DNA of 41,354 nucleotides from Deinococcus sp. GTDB taxonomy: Bacteria; Deinococcota; Deinococci; Deinococcales; Deinococcaceae. The notes below the pieces were generated by a model. It did not search any database. It was not told where the DNA came from and saw nothing but the letters and a program-made list of their open reading frames with translations. A program made the position numbers and the translations under genes. The DNA is taken from contig NZ_JANYGJ010000030.1 of the NCBI RefSeq assembly GCF_025362455.1, forward strand, positions 1 to 41,354, in the 5' to 3' direction. Position 1 is the stretch's first letter. Each line of letters opens with the position of its first letter. Positions 21,258 through 29,614 of this stretch are shown here, piece after piece.

Positions 21258-21585
21258 AACCGAGCTGATACCGACGGTCGAGATTCAGTTTGATTCGGCA
21301 GCCGAAAAAGACCTGGGTAAGATCGGCAACGCTAAGCACCTGCGCCAGATCAGCCAGAAGCTCGACGATCTCGAACGCGACCCCAAGCCTGCCGACGCCA
21401 AAGCCATCCGGGGCCAGCATTTCAGGGCGAAAGGTTGGAATTTCTTCCGGGTCGATGTCGGTGAGTACCGCATCGTCTACGACCTGGACGAGCAGAGCAA
21501 TGTCCTGACGGTCGTGACTATCGCCGTGATCGCCGCCCGCAACGACAGCAAGGTCTACAAGCTGATGGAACGCCGGTTTGGCTGA
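21178..21585 (+). CDS. RelE/ParE-family toxin with N-terminal extension
   Basis: 135 residues if GTG 21178 is the start. The fold proper begins near residue 33 (TVEIQFDSAAEKDLGKI), runs through RGQHFRAKGWNFFRVDVGEYRIVYDLDE, and ends with VIAARNDSKVYK, matching RelE-type toxins of about 90-100 residues. The preceding 30 residues are charged and low complexity, and in that segment the DNA also encodes the antitoxin's C-terminus. No ATG, GTG or TTG is available between 21178 and the start of the fold, so the extension is real unless a rare start (CTG at 21268 or ATT) is used. RelE toxins cut mRNA on the ribosome; ParE relatives attack gyrase, and the class cannot be settled here. Confidence 0.82.
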   Translation: MSDSKKAKPKAPLPDAGETSRPSEDSETELIPTVEIQFDSAAEKDLGKIGNAKHLRQISQKLDDLERDPKPADAKAIRGQHFRAKGWNFFRVDVGEYRIVYDLDEQSNVLTVVTIAVIAARNDSKVYKLMERRFG

Positions 21586-21591
21586 GGCAGG

Positions 21592-22140
21592 TCAGGACTC
21601 GACTCTGCCTCGCCACCCCCGCTTCTCCAATCGTCGCAGGTCCGGTTCGCCCACGATGGACACCAGATACGCTGCCAGCTTCAGCAACTCGTCGTCCTCC
21701 GGGTCGCCCATCCACTCGCTGACCCGCACCAGATGGCCGTAGCCGCTGGCGTAATTCGCAGGTTGATCGTCGACGGCCAGAATCCGATCTCGTGGGTAAT
21801 GCTCCCGTATCCAGCCGACTTTGAACTTGCGGGCCGGTTTGCGAAAGCTGTAGCTACCGTCTTCCTCCCGCCTGACGGTGCAGTGCCCCCGGTGCCAAAG
21901 AAACACAGCGGCGGAGGCGAGATCGTAACTTGTATGGGCGTGAAGCTGGGTCAGCCCCTCGCGCATCCAGTCCTCGCTCGCCGCCGTCCAGACGGCCAGA
22001 TCGTAGTGGGCCGAGACGCCTTCCAGAAACTCGCGCAGGTGCGGGCGCAGCAGCAGGCGCAGGCCGCCGGGCGCAGTAGAATCAGGAACGCCGCACCACA
22101 ACGTTTCGTCGAGGTCGAGAACCAGCAGGGGGCGGGGCAA
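21592..22140 (-). CDS. HAD-family phosphatase of the NIF/FCP1 type
   Basis: 182 residues from TTG 22140 (a TACACT box at 22155-22150 is 9 nt upstream; no other start is available before the stop). The catalytic motif is DLDETLW (Asp9, Asp11), motif II is VWTAASEDW, the conserved Lys is in RKPARKFK, and motif IV is ILAVDDQPANY. This is the set of the NLI-interacting-factor/FCP1 group, whose members in eukaryotes remove phosphate from RNA polymerase II; bacterial substrates are not established. It converges on the RelE toxin with 6 bases between stops, and is divergent from the repeat protein gene. Confidence 0.85.
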   Translation of the reverse strand: MPRPLLVLDLDETLWCGVPDSTAPGGLRLLLRPHLREFLEGVSAHYDLAVWTAASEDWMREGLTQLHAHTSYDLASAAVFLWHRGHCTVRREEDGSYSFRKPARKFKVGWIREHYPRDRILAVDDQPANYASGYGHLVRVSEWMGDPEDDELLKLAAYLVSIVGEPDLRRLEKRGWRGRVES

Positions 22141-22206
22141 GGTGGAGTCAGTGTATCCGGGCGGCGAACGCCTTTGCCCCCTCCCCGCTCCCCTAGAATG
22201 CCCCCC

Positions 22207-23625
22207 ATGACCTTCGACTCCGCCACTCGCCCTCTCCCGGACGCTCAGGCGGCGTTGGCGGCAGCTCAGGGACCGCGCGCCACCGCCGAGCTGCTGAGTT
22301 CGCTGGCGACCCACCCCGACGCCGGAGTCCGCGCCGCCGTCGCCCGGCATCCCAACACGCCGCCGCACACGCTGGGACTGCTGGCCGAGAGACACCCCAC
22401 AGAGGTGCTGACCAACCCGGCGCTGACCCTGCTGCGCCTGGCCCACCCGCACCTGCTCTCCGAGTTTCCGGATATGGGCGTGGCCGCGCTGGCCGCCCTG
22501 CCCGCAGCGCCGGAATGGGTGCAGGACGCTGCCATGCGCCACGAGAGCGTGAACGCCGTGCTGGCCGTCGCCCGGCGCAACGTGCTCAGCGAGGCCAAGG
22601 TGCGGATGCTGGCCGAAAGTGCGTTGTGGCAGGTGCGCGAGGCCGCCGCCCAGCGCCCGGACCTGCCTGCCGACCTGCTGGGACGGCTCGCCAGCGACGA
22701 CGACTACGACGTCCGCAAGGCGGTGGCGCTGCGCCCAGACGTGCCGGACAGCCTGCTCGAAGGTCTGGCCCACGACACCCACAGCATGGTCAGATCGCAC
22801 CTGGCCCGGCGCCTCGATCTGCCGCTGAAGCTGATTCTGCAACTGGCGACCGACGAGGAGGCCGACGTGCTCTCGGCGCTGGCCCGGCGCATGGACCTGC
22901 CCCACAGCGTGCGCGAGGCACTGATGGCCTCGGCAGTCGAGGGCGTGCGGGCCGCGACCCTGCAAGCCTGGGCGGTACCGGAGACCTGGCTGCGGCTGGC
23001 CGAACACGACGATGACCCCGAAGTCCGCGCCGCGCTGGCCCGGCGGCCCCATCTGAGCGCCGACACCCTGCTGAGACTGGCCGACGACGAGTCCGAGACC
23101 GTGCGGCGTGCCCTGCTGGAACGCGATGACCTGCCCGACGAGGCCGTGACGCGGCTGGCCCGCTCTCCGGAGCAGGACATCCGGCTGCATGTGGCCAGTG
23201 CCCTGAAGCTGCCAGGCACCACGCTGGACGTGCTGATGCGCGACACAGACCCTGCCGTGCGAACGGTGCTGGCCGTGCGGCCCGATCTGGGCGAGGCGCG
23301 GCTACTGCACCTGTGCCGCGACGAGAACCCGGAGGTGCGCCGCGCTGCGGCGCTGGGCGAGGGCGCAGGCCCCGACGTGCTCAAATTGCTGTGCTTGGAT
23401 ACGAACGCCGGGGTCCGCCGCACCGCCGCGCTGCATCCGGAGCTGATCGAGGCGCAACTCGCCACCCTGAGCGCCGACCCCGACGCCGGGGTGCGCCTGA
23501 ACGTGGCCAGCCGCTTCGAGCTGCCGGAGAGACTGCGCCAGATGCTGAGCGCCGATCCGGAACCGGTGGTCGCCCAGGAAGCCCGCCGCCCGGAGCGCAG
23601 CGGGGATCACCTGCTGCGGCCCTGA
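22207..23625 (+). CDS. HEAT/LRV-type alpha-solenoid repeat protein
   Basis: 472 residues built almost entirely of units of about 23-24 residues with the pattern D-x-x-x-V-R-x-A-L-A-x-R-P-D-L-P-x-x-L-L-x-x-L-A, about 17-18 copies from residue 20 onward. This is close to leucine-rich-repeat-variant (LRV) proteins and to HEAT repeats; the result is a curved superhelix used for protein binding. No catalytic domain, signal peptide or metal motif is seen. TAGAAT (22194-22199) ends 7 nt before the ATG with no Shine-Dalgarno, so the mRNA is likely leaderless. It is divergent from the HAD gene. A partner cannot be named from sequence. Confidence 0.85.
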   Translation: MTFDSATRPLPDAQAALAAAQGPRATAELLSSLATHPDAGVRAAVARHPNTPPHTLGLLAERHPTEVLTNPALTLLRLAHPHLLSEFPDMGVAALAALPAAPEWVQDAAMRHESVNAVLAVARRNVLSEAKVRMLAESALWQVREAAAQRPDLPADLLGRLASDDDYDVRKAVALRPDVPDSLLEGLAHDTHSMVRSHLARRLDLPLKLILQLATDEEADVLSALARRMDLPHSVREALMASAVEGVRAATLQAWAVPETWLRLAEHDDDPEVRAALARRPHLSADTLLRLADDESETVRRALLERDDLPDEAVTRLARSPEQDIRLHVASALKLPGTTLDVLMRDTDPAVRTVLAVRPDLGEARLLHLCRDENPEVRRAAALGEGAGPDVLKLLCLDTNAGVRRTAALHPELIEAQLATLSADPDAGVRLNVASRFELPERLRQMLSADPEPVVAQEARRPERSGDHLLRP

Positions 23626-23668
23626 CGTCCGGATCAGGGCGGACACCAGGGCGAGTCCGGCTTTTGTT

Positions 23669-23795
23669 TAGAGCAGATGTCATAAAAAGACCCTTTTTAT
23701 GACCGAGCGGAGCGAGTAGTTTTGACTGAGCAGGACGCAGAATGGAGGCGCGGGGAGGCTGTTTTCCCCGTGGCGTAATTCGGAGTACTGCTCTA
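23669..23795 (+). mobile_element. 127-bp MITE-like element, copy C
   Basis: Same orientation as copy A, both ends intact. The hairpin centre is ACC, unlike A and D, while the internal AGGACG variant is shared with D. It lies between the LRV gene and the first GH43 gene, 44 bp after the LRV stop. Confidence 0.9.
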
Positions 23796-23847
23796 GGGGA
23801 TGTTCATCGTTCAGCTCGCAGTAGGGCCTACCCTGAACGCAGGACGA

Positions 23848-24903
23848 ATGCGGGAAATGAAGGTGCAACGAATTCGTTTAAAATTGGCGCTGCTGGCACT
23901 GGGCAGCAGCCTGAGTCTGGGCGGCCTGGTGCTGGCCGGGGGCGCTGGCCCGGTCAGGAGCACCGCCAGCCCAATAGCCAGCGCCGCCGCCACCTTTAGC
24001 AACCCGGTCATAGAGAGCGATTTCGCCGACCCCGAACTGCTGCGGGTGGGCAAAACCTACTACGCCTACAGCACCAATGCGGGCGGCGTGGACGTGCCGG
24101 TGTCGAGTTCCGGCGATCTGGTCAACTGGCAGGCGCTGGGCAACGCCCTGCCGGTGCTGCCGAAGTGGGCCAGCGGCGGCAACACCTGGGCGCCCTCGGT
24201 GATGGCGGTCGCGGGCGGCTACCGGCTGTACTTCACCGCCCGGCACGTAGGCAGCGGGCGCCAGTGCATCGGCGTGGCGGCCTCGAAGGCGCCCACCGGG
24301 CCGTTCGTCAGCGCCTCTGCCGCACCGCTGGTCTGTCAGCTCAGCGAGGGCGGCAGCATCGATGCCCAGGGCTTTACCGACGCGGGCGGTCAGCACTACC
24401 TGTACTGGAAGGGCGACGGCAACTGCTGCAACCTGCTGACCGGGCTGTGGGTCCAGCGCCTGTCACCTGACGGTCTGACGCTGAGCGGCAAACCGACGGA
24501 TCTGCTCTACAACGGTGCGCTGTGGGAGGGCAATCTGATCGAGGCGCCCAGCGTCTACCGCCGCGCCGGGAAGTACTACCTGTTCTACTCGGCGGCGGCC
24601 TGGGACAGCGACACCTACGCGGTGGGCTACGCGGTGGGCAACTCACCCAGCGGGCCGTTCAAGAAGTCGGCGAATAACCCGCTGCTGGTCAGCCAGGGCG
24701 AGGTCGCCGGGCCGGGTGGACAGGGCGTCATCGAGGACGCCGGGGGCGCGAGCTGGATGTACTACCACGCCTGGAAGGCCGGTGAGGTCGGCTACACCAC
24801 CGGCGGCGTGAGGTCCCTGCGGCTCGATCCGCTGAAGTGGACGAACGGGGTGCCGTCCGTCAAGGCCACCACCCGGCCCCAGCTCGCTCCGGCACGGCCC
24901 TGA
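23848..24903 (+). CDS. Exported GH43-family glycoside hydrolase (arabinanase-like)
   Basis: About 351 residues from ATG 23848; ATG 23857 is equally possible and ATG 23800 lies right against the MITE. The N-terminus has basic residues, then a hydrophobic core (LKLALLALGSSLSLGGLVLA), a signal peptide. The mature protein opens with NPVIESDFADPELLRVGKTY, the GH43 entry with the catalytic-base Asp; a second Asp is in SIDAQGF and the acid Glu is in NLIEAPSVY. GH43 enzymes remove arabinose or xylose from plant polysaccharides and are five-bladed propellers. A close relative follows in the same direction, after a terminator. Confidence 0.88.
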   Translation: MREMKVQRIRLKLALLALGSSLSLGGLVLAGGAGPVRSTASPIASAAATFSNPVIESDFADPELLRVGKTYYAYSTNAGGVDVPVSSSGDLVNWQALGNALPVLPKWASGGNTWAPSVMAVAGGYRLYFTARHVGSGRQCIGVAASKAPTGPFVSASAAPLVCQLSEGGSIDAQGFTDAGGQHYLYWKGDGNCCNLLTGLWVQRLSPDGLTLSGKPTDLLYNGALWEGNLIEAPSVYRRAGKYYLFYSAAAWDSDTYAVGYAVGNSPSGPFKKSANNPLLVSQGEVAGPGGQGVIEDAGGASWMYYHAWKAGEVGYTTGGVRSLRLDPLKWTNGVPSVKATTRPQLAPARP

Positions 24904-24957
24904 AGGTGAAGTGCCCTCAGAGCCTCAAGCCGAGCTGAAGACGGGCCGGGCTGCCCA

Positions 24958-24985
24958 GGGCTATCCTTTACCGGATAGCCCTTTT
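24958..24985 (+). terminator. Rho-independent terminator between the two GH43 genes
   Basis: GGGCTATCC (24958-24966) pairs with GGATAGCCC (24973-24981), loop TTTACC, then four T. It means the second GH43 gene probably has its own promoter between here and 25034, where TAGATT (near 24988) is a possible -10. Confidence 0.85.
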
Positions 24986-25033
24986 GCTAGATTCTCAGGT
25001 CCAATCTGTTTCGTTGCCCCGCAGGAGCCGCCC

Positions 25034-25972
25034 TTGACCACCTACACCAACCCCGTCTTCCCCGATTATTTCGCTGATCCCTTCGTGCTGGAGCACGGCG
25101 GCACTTACTACGCCTACGGCACGGCGCCGGGGCCAGGCGGGGTCTTTCCGCTGCTGACCTCACCCGACCTGACCACCTGGACGGCTGCCGGGCGAGTGCT
25201 CGCGCCGCTCACGGAGGGCGGCTGGACCGATTACTGGGCGCCGGAAGTGGCGCACCATCAGGGCCGCTTTTACCTGTACTACTCGGCGGGCCGGGGCGAT
25301 CAGGGCCACCATCTGCGAGTGGCGGTCTCGGATCACCCGGCTGGCCCCTTCATCGATCAGGAACTGGTGCTGACGCCGGAGCTGAGTTTCGCCATCGACC
25401 CCAGCCCGTTTCGGGACGAGGACGGCCAGTGGTACCTCTACTACGCCACCGACGTGCTGGAGGGTGAGCGGGTCGGCACCTCGCTGGTCGTGCAGCGCCT
25501 GGCAGACATGGTGCGCCTGGAGGGCGAAAGGCACACCGTCCTGCGGCCCAGCCAGGACTGGCAGATCTATCAGCGCAGCCGCAGCATCTACGGCGCCGAG
25601 CACGACTGGCACACCCTGGAAGGCCCCTGCGTAGTGAAGCGCTCAGGGCGTTATTACTGCTTTTATTCGGGCGGCGCCTGGACCAATCCCAGCTACGGCG
25701 TGTCATATGCCGCAGCGTCCTCGCCGCTGGGACCGTGGACCGAGCCGCACCAAGGCGGCCCGGCCATCCTCAGCACGGTGCCGGGGCACGTCACCGGGCC
25801 GGGGCACAATTCGCTGGTTCGCACGCCTGCGGGTCAGGACGTGCTGGTCTACCACGCCTGGGACGTGGCCCAGACCGCCCGGCGGCTGTGTCTGGACCGG
25901 CTGGAGTGGACCCCGGACGGCCCCCGGTTGACCGGCCCGACCTGGACGCCGCAGCCGGGCTTCGGGCACTGA
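25034..25972 (+). CDS. Cytoplasmic GH43-family glycoside hydrolase
   Basis: 312 residues from TTG 25034, supported by AGGAG (25023-25027) 6 nt upstream; an earlier GTG (24911) would put the terminator inside the gene. The first residues TTYTNPVFPDYFADPFVLE carry the catalytic-base Asp; the pKa-setting Asp is in FAIDPSPFRD and the acid Glu in LEGPCVVKR. There is no signal peptide. By family it would act on arabino- or xylo-oligosaccharides taken up after cleavage by the exported enzyme. Its stop is 3 bases from that of the sensor kinase, which is convergent. Confidence 0.9.
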   Translation: MTTYTNPVFPDYFADPFVLEHGGTYYAYGTAPGPGGVFPLLTSPDLTTWTAAGRVLAPLTEGGWTDYWAPEVAHHQGRFYLYYSAGRGDQGHHLRVAVSDHPAGPFIDQELVLTPELSFAIDPSPFRDEDGQWYLYYATDVLEGERVGTSLVVQRLADMVRLEGERHTVLRPSQDWQIYQRSRSIYGAEHDWHTLEGPCVVKRSGRYYCFYSGGAWTNPSYGVSYAAASSPLGPWTEPHQGGPAILSTVPGHVTGPGHNSLVRTPAGQDVLVYHAWDVAQTARRLCLDRLEWTPDGPRLTGPTWTPQPGFGH

Positions 25973-25975
25973 AAG

Positions 25976-28900
25976 TCAGTCGCCCGGTTCCTGAGACAGC
26001 AGCGGCTCCGGGGGCGCGGGCTCGGCAGACACTTCGGCTGCAAACACTTCGGCTGCGGGCACTTCGGCTGCGGGCACTTCGGCTTCAGGCGACTTGACGT
26101 AGGACGGCAGGCTGACGAAGAAGGCCGCGCCCTGCCCCAGCTCGCTCTCGGCCCAGACGCGCCCGCCGTGCCGGGTCACGATGCGCCGGACGTTGGCCAG
26201 GCCGATGCCGGAGCCCTCGAACTCCTCGGCGCGGTGCAGGCGCTGGAAGACCCCGAACAGCTTGTCGGCGTAGCGCGGATCGAAGCCCACACCGTTGTCG
26301 CGCACCTCCAGCACCACGTCCTGAGCCTCGGTGCGGGCACTCACGGTGATACGGGGCGGCGTGGCCCCGGCGCTGTACTTGACGGCATTACCCAGCAGAT
26401 TGAGCAGCACCTGGCGCAGCAGCGAGGCGTCGCCGCAGACCGAGGGCAGCTCAGCGACGTCCCACTGGGCCGCCTGACCCGGCGCCGCCAGTCGCAGCTC
26501 GGCGATCACCTCCTGCACCAGACCGGAGAGCGGCACCTCGGCCTCGCGCAGCTCCTGGCGGCCCATGCGCGAGAACTCCAGCAGGTCGTCGATCAGTTGG
26601 CCCATGCGGGTGGCCGCGTCGGTGATGATGCCCATGTAGCGCTGCCCGCGCACGCTGACGCTGCTGCCCGCGTCTTTTTGCAGCAGCTCGGCAAAGCCGA
26701 CGATGTGCCGCAGCGGCGTGCGCAGGTCGTGGCTGACGCTGTAGCTGAAGGCTTCGAGTTCGCTGTTGGCCTCTTCCAGCTCGCCCGTGCGCAGCCTGAC
26801 GCGCTCCTCAAGCGAGGCGTTGAGGTCGCGCAACGCCTCCTGGGCTTCGCGGACCCGGCGCGAGAGCTGGGCGCTGCCCAGGGCCACGCTCAGGCGGCTG
26901 GACAACTCCTGGGCCAGTTCCAGATCGCGGTCGCGCAGCGGCTGCCGGAAGCCCAGCGCCAGCACCGCGCCGGGTTGCTGGGATGTGGGTTGCTGGGGTG
27001 TGGGTTGCTGGGGTGTGGGTTGCTGCTCACCAGACTGCCCGGCGCCCCCGCGCAGTGGGGTCAACAGCAGGCCCGACAGATTGCTGCCGTGCAGCACCTC
27101 GCCTTCCAGAACCACGGGCACTGGAGTATTCAGCGCCGAACTACCCAGCGCCAAACTACCCAGCGCCGAGCCATCCAGCGCCTGGTCGATTCCGGCGCTG
27201 ACCTCCGGGCGCGAGAGCAGGCTCAGCTCGCGCACGTGACCGCGCGCCTGGCTGATGGGCGAGAACAGTTCGCCGCCCACCGAGCGCACCCACAGCGCCG
27301 AGAAGGAGGTGAAGCGCTCGTTCATCAGGCTCAGGGCCATGCGCAGGCCCGGCACCCCGCTCCCCTGCCCACTTCCCTGCACACCGCCCTGAAACGGATC
27401 CTCACCGCCGACCAGGGCGCCGCCGATGGCCGCCAGCAGCCGGGCGCTCCACTCGGCGTAGACCTGATCGTCGATGTCGGTGCTGGTGCCTACCCATTCG
27501 GTGAGTTGGCCCTGGGCGCCGCGAATGGCCTCGCTGCGGGTCACGAAGGTGTGGTAGCCGCCCTCCTGGCCCAGCAATCGGTGCTCGAATTCAAAACGCT
27601 CGCCGCGCTCACGGGCCTGCGCCCAGCGCAGCGCGAATTCAGGGCGGTCGTCCGGGTGCAGCGCCTCCAGAAAGCCGCCCTCGGCCCGCGCCGGACCCAC
27701 GTAATCGTGCCATCTTCGGTTGAAGTAGGTCACCTCACCGTCTGCCCCGGCCAGCCAGACGAGCTGCGGCATGCCTTCGAGCACGCCCTGGGCGCGTTCC
27801 TCGTTGTGCAGCGCATTTCGCTCAGCCTGAAGGCGGTCATGAATATCGCTGGCCGAAAACACCCACTCGCTGACCTGCCCGGCGGCGTCGGTGATCGGGG
27901 CGCCCACCAGGTTGAAATAGCGGTAGTGCTCGCCCACCCGCAGGCGTAGTTCGGTGGCCAGCAGCCGGGCCTGGGCCTGCGAACGTGCCCAGACGTCATC
28001 CAGCGCGGCGCGGTCGTCCGGGTGCAGCTCGGTGTCAAACAGCGCCTCGCCGAAGGTCTGGGCGTAACGGGCGTTGCGGTACAGCGTTTCACCGGTCTGG
28101 TCGACCACCCACAGCGGGTAGGGCACGGCTTCGAGCACGCCCTGGTAGCGCCGCTCACCGGCCTGGAGCGCCTGCTGAGCGGCCACCCTGGCACTGATAT
28201 CGTGGATGACCTCCAGCGAGCCGATGACCTCACCGCCCTCGCCGAGCACGGTGCTGCGCTGCATCTCGCCGTAAAACGTGGAGCCGCTTTTGCGGCGGTA
28301 CAGGGTGCTGACGCGCCCCTCACGGCTGCCGATCCCACTGCCGCCGCCCGCACCAGGCTCCCGAAGATCCGGCAGCGCCCCGGCGTGCAGCGCACTGATA
28401 TGTTGACCGCGCAGCTCCTGGGGGCTGTAGCCGAACTGCCCCTGCACGGCGTCGTTGGCGTACAGCACCAGGCCGCCCGTGTCGGTGAAGACGGCGGTGT
28501 CCTGCATGGCCCGGAACATCGCCTCCAACTCGGCGCGGGCCCGCTCCAGGCTGGAGCGCGAGAGTGCCAGCGAGGCGCTGATCTCCTCGGCCCGGCGCCG
28601 GGCGTTGACCTGAGCCCTGAGCGACAGGTAGGCAAAAGTGGCGACCAGCGCCCCGACCAGCAGCACCAGCCAGGGCGCCGGGGCGGCCCAGTCGCGGCCA
28701 AAACTCGCAGGGGCGCTGCTGGTCACCAGCCAGCTTCGTCCGGCCACCGGCAAACGGATGCTGGAGGTATACGCGGCGTCGGGCAGGTTCTGGCCGTAGA
28801 GCACACCGCCCCCGCCAGTGCTGCTGCTGTCGCTGATCTGCACCCGGAGGCCCGCGCCGGACACGTTGAGCCCGGTCTCGCTGGCCAGCGAGGCCATCAG

Positions 28901-29614
28901 GTCGCTCAGGCGCAGCGCCATGCAGATATAGCCGTAGAGCGCCTTGCCGCGCCAGATCGGCAGGTACACGATGACGGCGGGCTGGGGCGGGCGACCCGCG
29001 TCCTGCACCAGTTGCAGCGGCTCGGTCACGGCAGGCTGGTCGCTGAGGCGGGCCCGGTCGAGGGCGGCGCGGCGCTGGGATTCGCTGTACATGTCAAAGC
29101 CCACGGCGACGCGGTTGACGGCGCTGAGCGGCTCGATGTAGGTGATCGGCACCTGAACGCCGCCCGGCGCCGTCGTGAGCGCCGGGCGCACCCTGAAATT
29201 CGGCAGCCCCCGGCGCTGGTCGTCCTCGAAGGTGCTCAGCAGCTCCGGCGTGACCCAGCGGGCGAAGGTCAGGTTGAGGGTGCCGGGCAGTCTGCGGGCC
29301 ACGTCGAGGTCGGCGACGTAGCGCCCGAAGGCCGCCCGGTCGATGTCGCTGCCGGTGCTCCACAGGGCGCGGGCGGCGAACAGCACGTTGACGTAGCTGT
29401 CCAGGCGGCGGGTGAGTTGGGCATCAAAATCCAGCACCTCGCGCTCGAAGCGGGCCCGCTGCTGGGCCGCCACGAAGTAGGCGCTCAGCCCTGCCAGCCC
29501 CGCCGAGAGCAGCAGCACGGCGCTCAGCACCAGCAGCGGCGTGAGCGGCCTGTCCACCGCGCCCGGCGCTCCCCGCAGGCGGCGGCCCGCTCCAGGCGTC
29601 CGGGGAGGCGTCAC
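25976..29614 (-). CDS. Sensor histidine kinase: CHASE, three PAS, GAF-like, HisKA, HATPase
   Basis: 1212 residues from GTG 29614 in a GTGA overlap with the aroE stop. A membrane helix at 26-49 and another at about 308-328 flank an extracytoplasmic CHASE-type domain (about 60-300; segment ITYIEPLSAVNRVAVGFDMY). Three PAS domains follow (about 355-480, 490-610, 615-740), then a GAF-like region (about 745-940). The dimer/phospho-acceptor helix has SVSHDLRTPLRH, with the His near 962. The ATP-binding domain has NLLGNAVKY, DNGVGFD and GSGIGLANVRRIV. It lacks a receiver domain, and no response regulator is adjacent, so it probably signals to an unlinked partner. Three blocks of 15-bp repeats make low-complexity pentapeptides near 810-828, 862-880 and the C-terminal end. 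Confidence 0.92.
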   Translation of the reverse strand: MTPPRTPGAGRRLRGAPGAVDRPLTPLLVLSAVLLLSAGLAGLSAYFVAAQQRARFEREVLDFDAQLTRRLDSYVNVLFAARALWSTGSDIDRAAFGRYVADLDVARRLPGTLNLTFARWVTPELLSTFEDDQRRGLPNFRVRPALTTAPGGVQVPITYIEPLSAVNRVAVGFDMYSESQRRAALDRARLSDQPAVTEPLQLVQDAGRPPQPAVIVYLPIWRGKALYGYICMALRLSDLMASLASETGLNVSGAGLRVQISDSSSTGGGGVLYGQNLPDAAYTSSIRLPVAGRSWLVTSSAPASFGRDWAAPAPWLVLLVGALVATFAYLSLRAQVNARRRAEEISASLALSRSSLERARAELEAMFRAMQDTAVFTDTGGLVLYANDAVQGQFGYSPQELRGQHISALHAGALPDLREPGAGGGSGIGSREGRVSTLYRRKSGSTFYGEMQRSTVLGEGGEVIGSLEVIHDISARVAAQQALQAGERRYQGVLEAVPYPLWVVDQTGETLYRNARYAQTFGEALFDTELHPDDRAALDDVWARSQAQARLLATELRLRVGEHYRYFNLVGAPITDAAGQVSEWVFSASDIHDRLQAERNALHNEERAQGVLEGMPQLVWLAGADGEVTYFNRRWHDYVGPARAEGGFLEALHPDDRPEFALRWAQARERGERFEFEHRLLGQEGGYHTFVTRSEAIRGAQGQLTEWVGTSTDIDDQVYAEWSARLLAAIGGALVGGEDPFQGGVQGSGQGSGVPGLRMALSLMNERFTSFSALWVRSVGGELFSPISQARGHVRELSLLSRPEVSAGIDQALDGSALGSLALGSSALNTPVPVVLEGEVLHGSNLSGLLLTPLRGGAGQSGEQQPTPQQPTPQQPTSQQPGAVLALGFRQPLRDRDLELAQELSSRLSVALGSAQLSRRVREAQEALRDLNASLEERVRLRTGELEEANSELEAFSYSVSHDLRTPLRHIVGFAELLQKDAGSSVSVRGQRYMGIITDAATRMGQLIDDLLEFSRMGRQELREAEVPLSGLVQEVIAELRLAAPGQAAQWDVAELPSVCGDASLLRQVLLNLLGNAVKYSAGATPPRITVSARTEAQDVVLEVRDNGVGFDPRYADKLFGVFQRLHRAEEFEGSGIGLANVRRIVTRHGGRVWAESELGQGAAFFVSLPSYVKSPEAEVPAAEVPAAEVFAAEVSAEPAPPEPLLSQEPGD
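26025..26084 (-). repeat. 15-bp tandem repeat near the kinase C-terminus
   Basis: Four units of GCNNNCACTTCGGCT type on the + strand, each translating to five residues of the A-E-V-x-A kind in the kinase frame. The tail follows the HATPase domain. Confidence 0.85.
26972..27031 (-). repeat. 15-bp tandem repeat in the kinase GAF-like region (QQPTP units)
   Basis: Four units of GGGTTGCTGGGGTGT type on the + strand. They translate to QQPTP, QQPTP, QQPTS, QQPGA-like units. The repeat inserts into an otherwise ordinary domain. Confidence 0.88.
27131..27190 (-). repeat. 15-bp tandem repeat in the kinase (ALGSS-type units)
   Basis: Four units of CAGCGCCGAACTACC type, translating to five-residue units of Ala-Leu-Gly/Asp-Ser-type sequence. 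Different in sequence from the other two arrays but with the same period and always in frame. Confidence 0.85.

Noticed and set aside
24911..25033. N-terminal extension of the second GH43 protein
   Set aside because: It spans the terminator hairpin, and TTG 25034 has AGGAG at the right distance.
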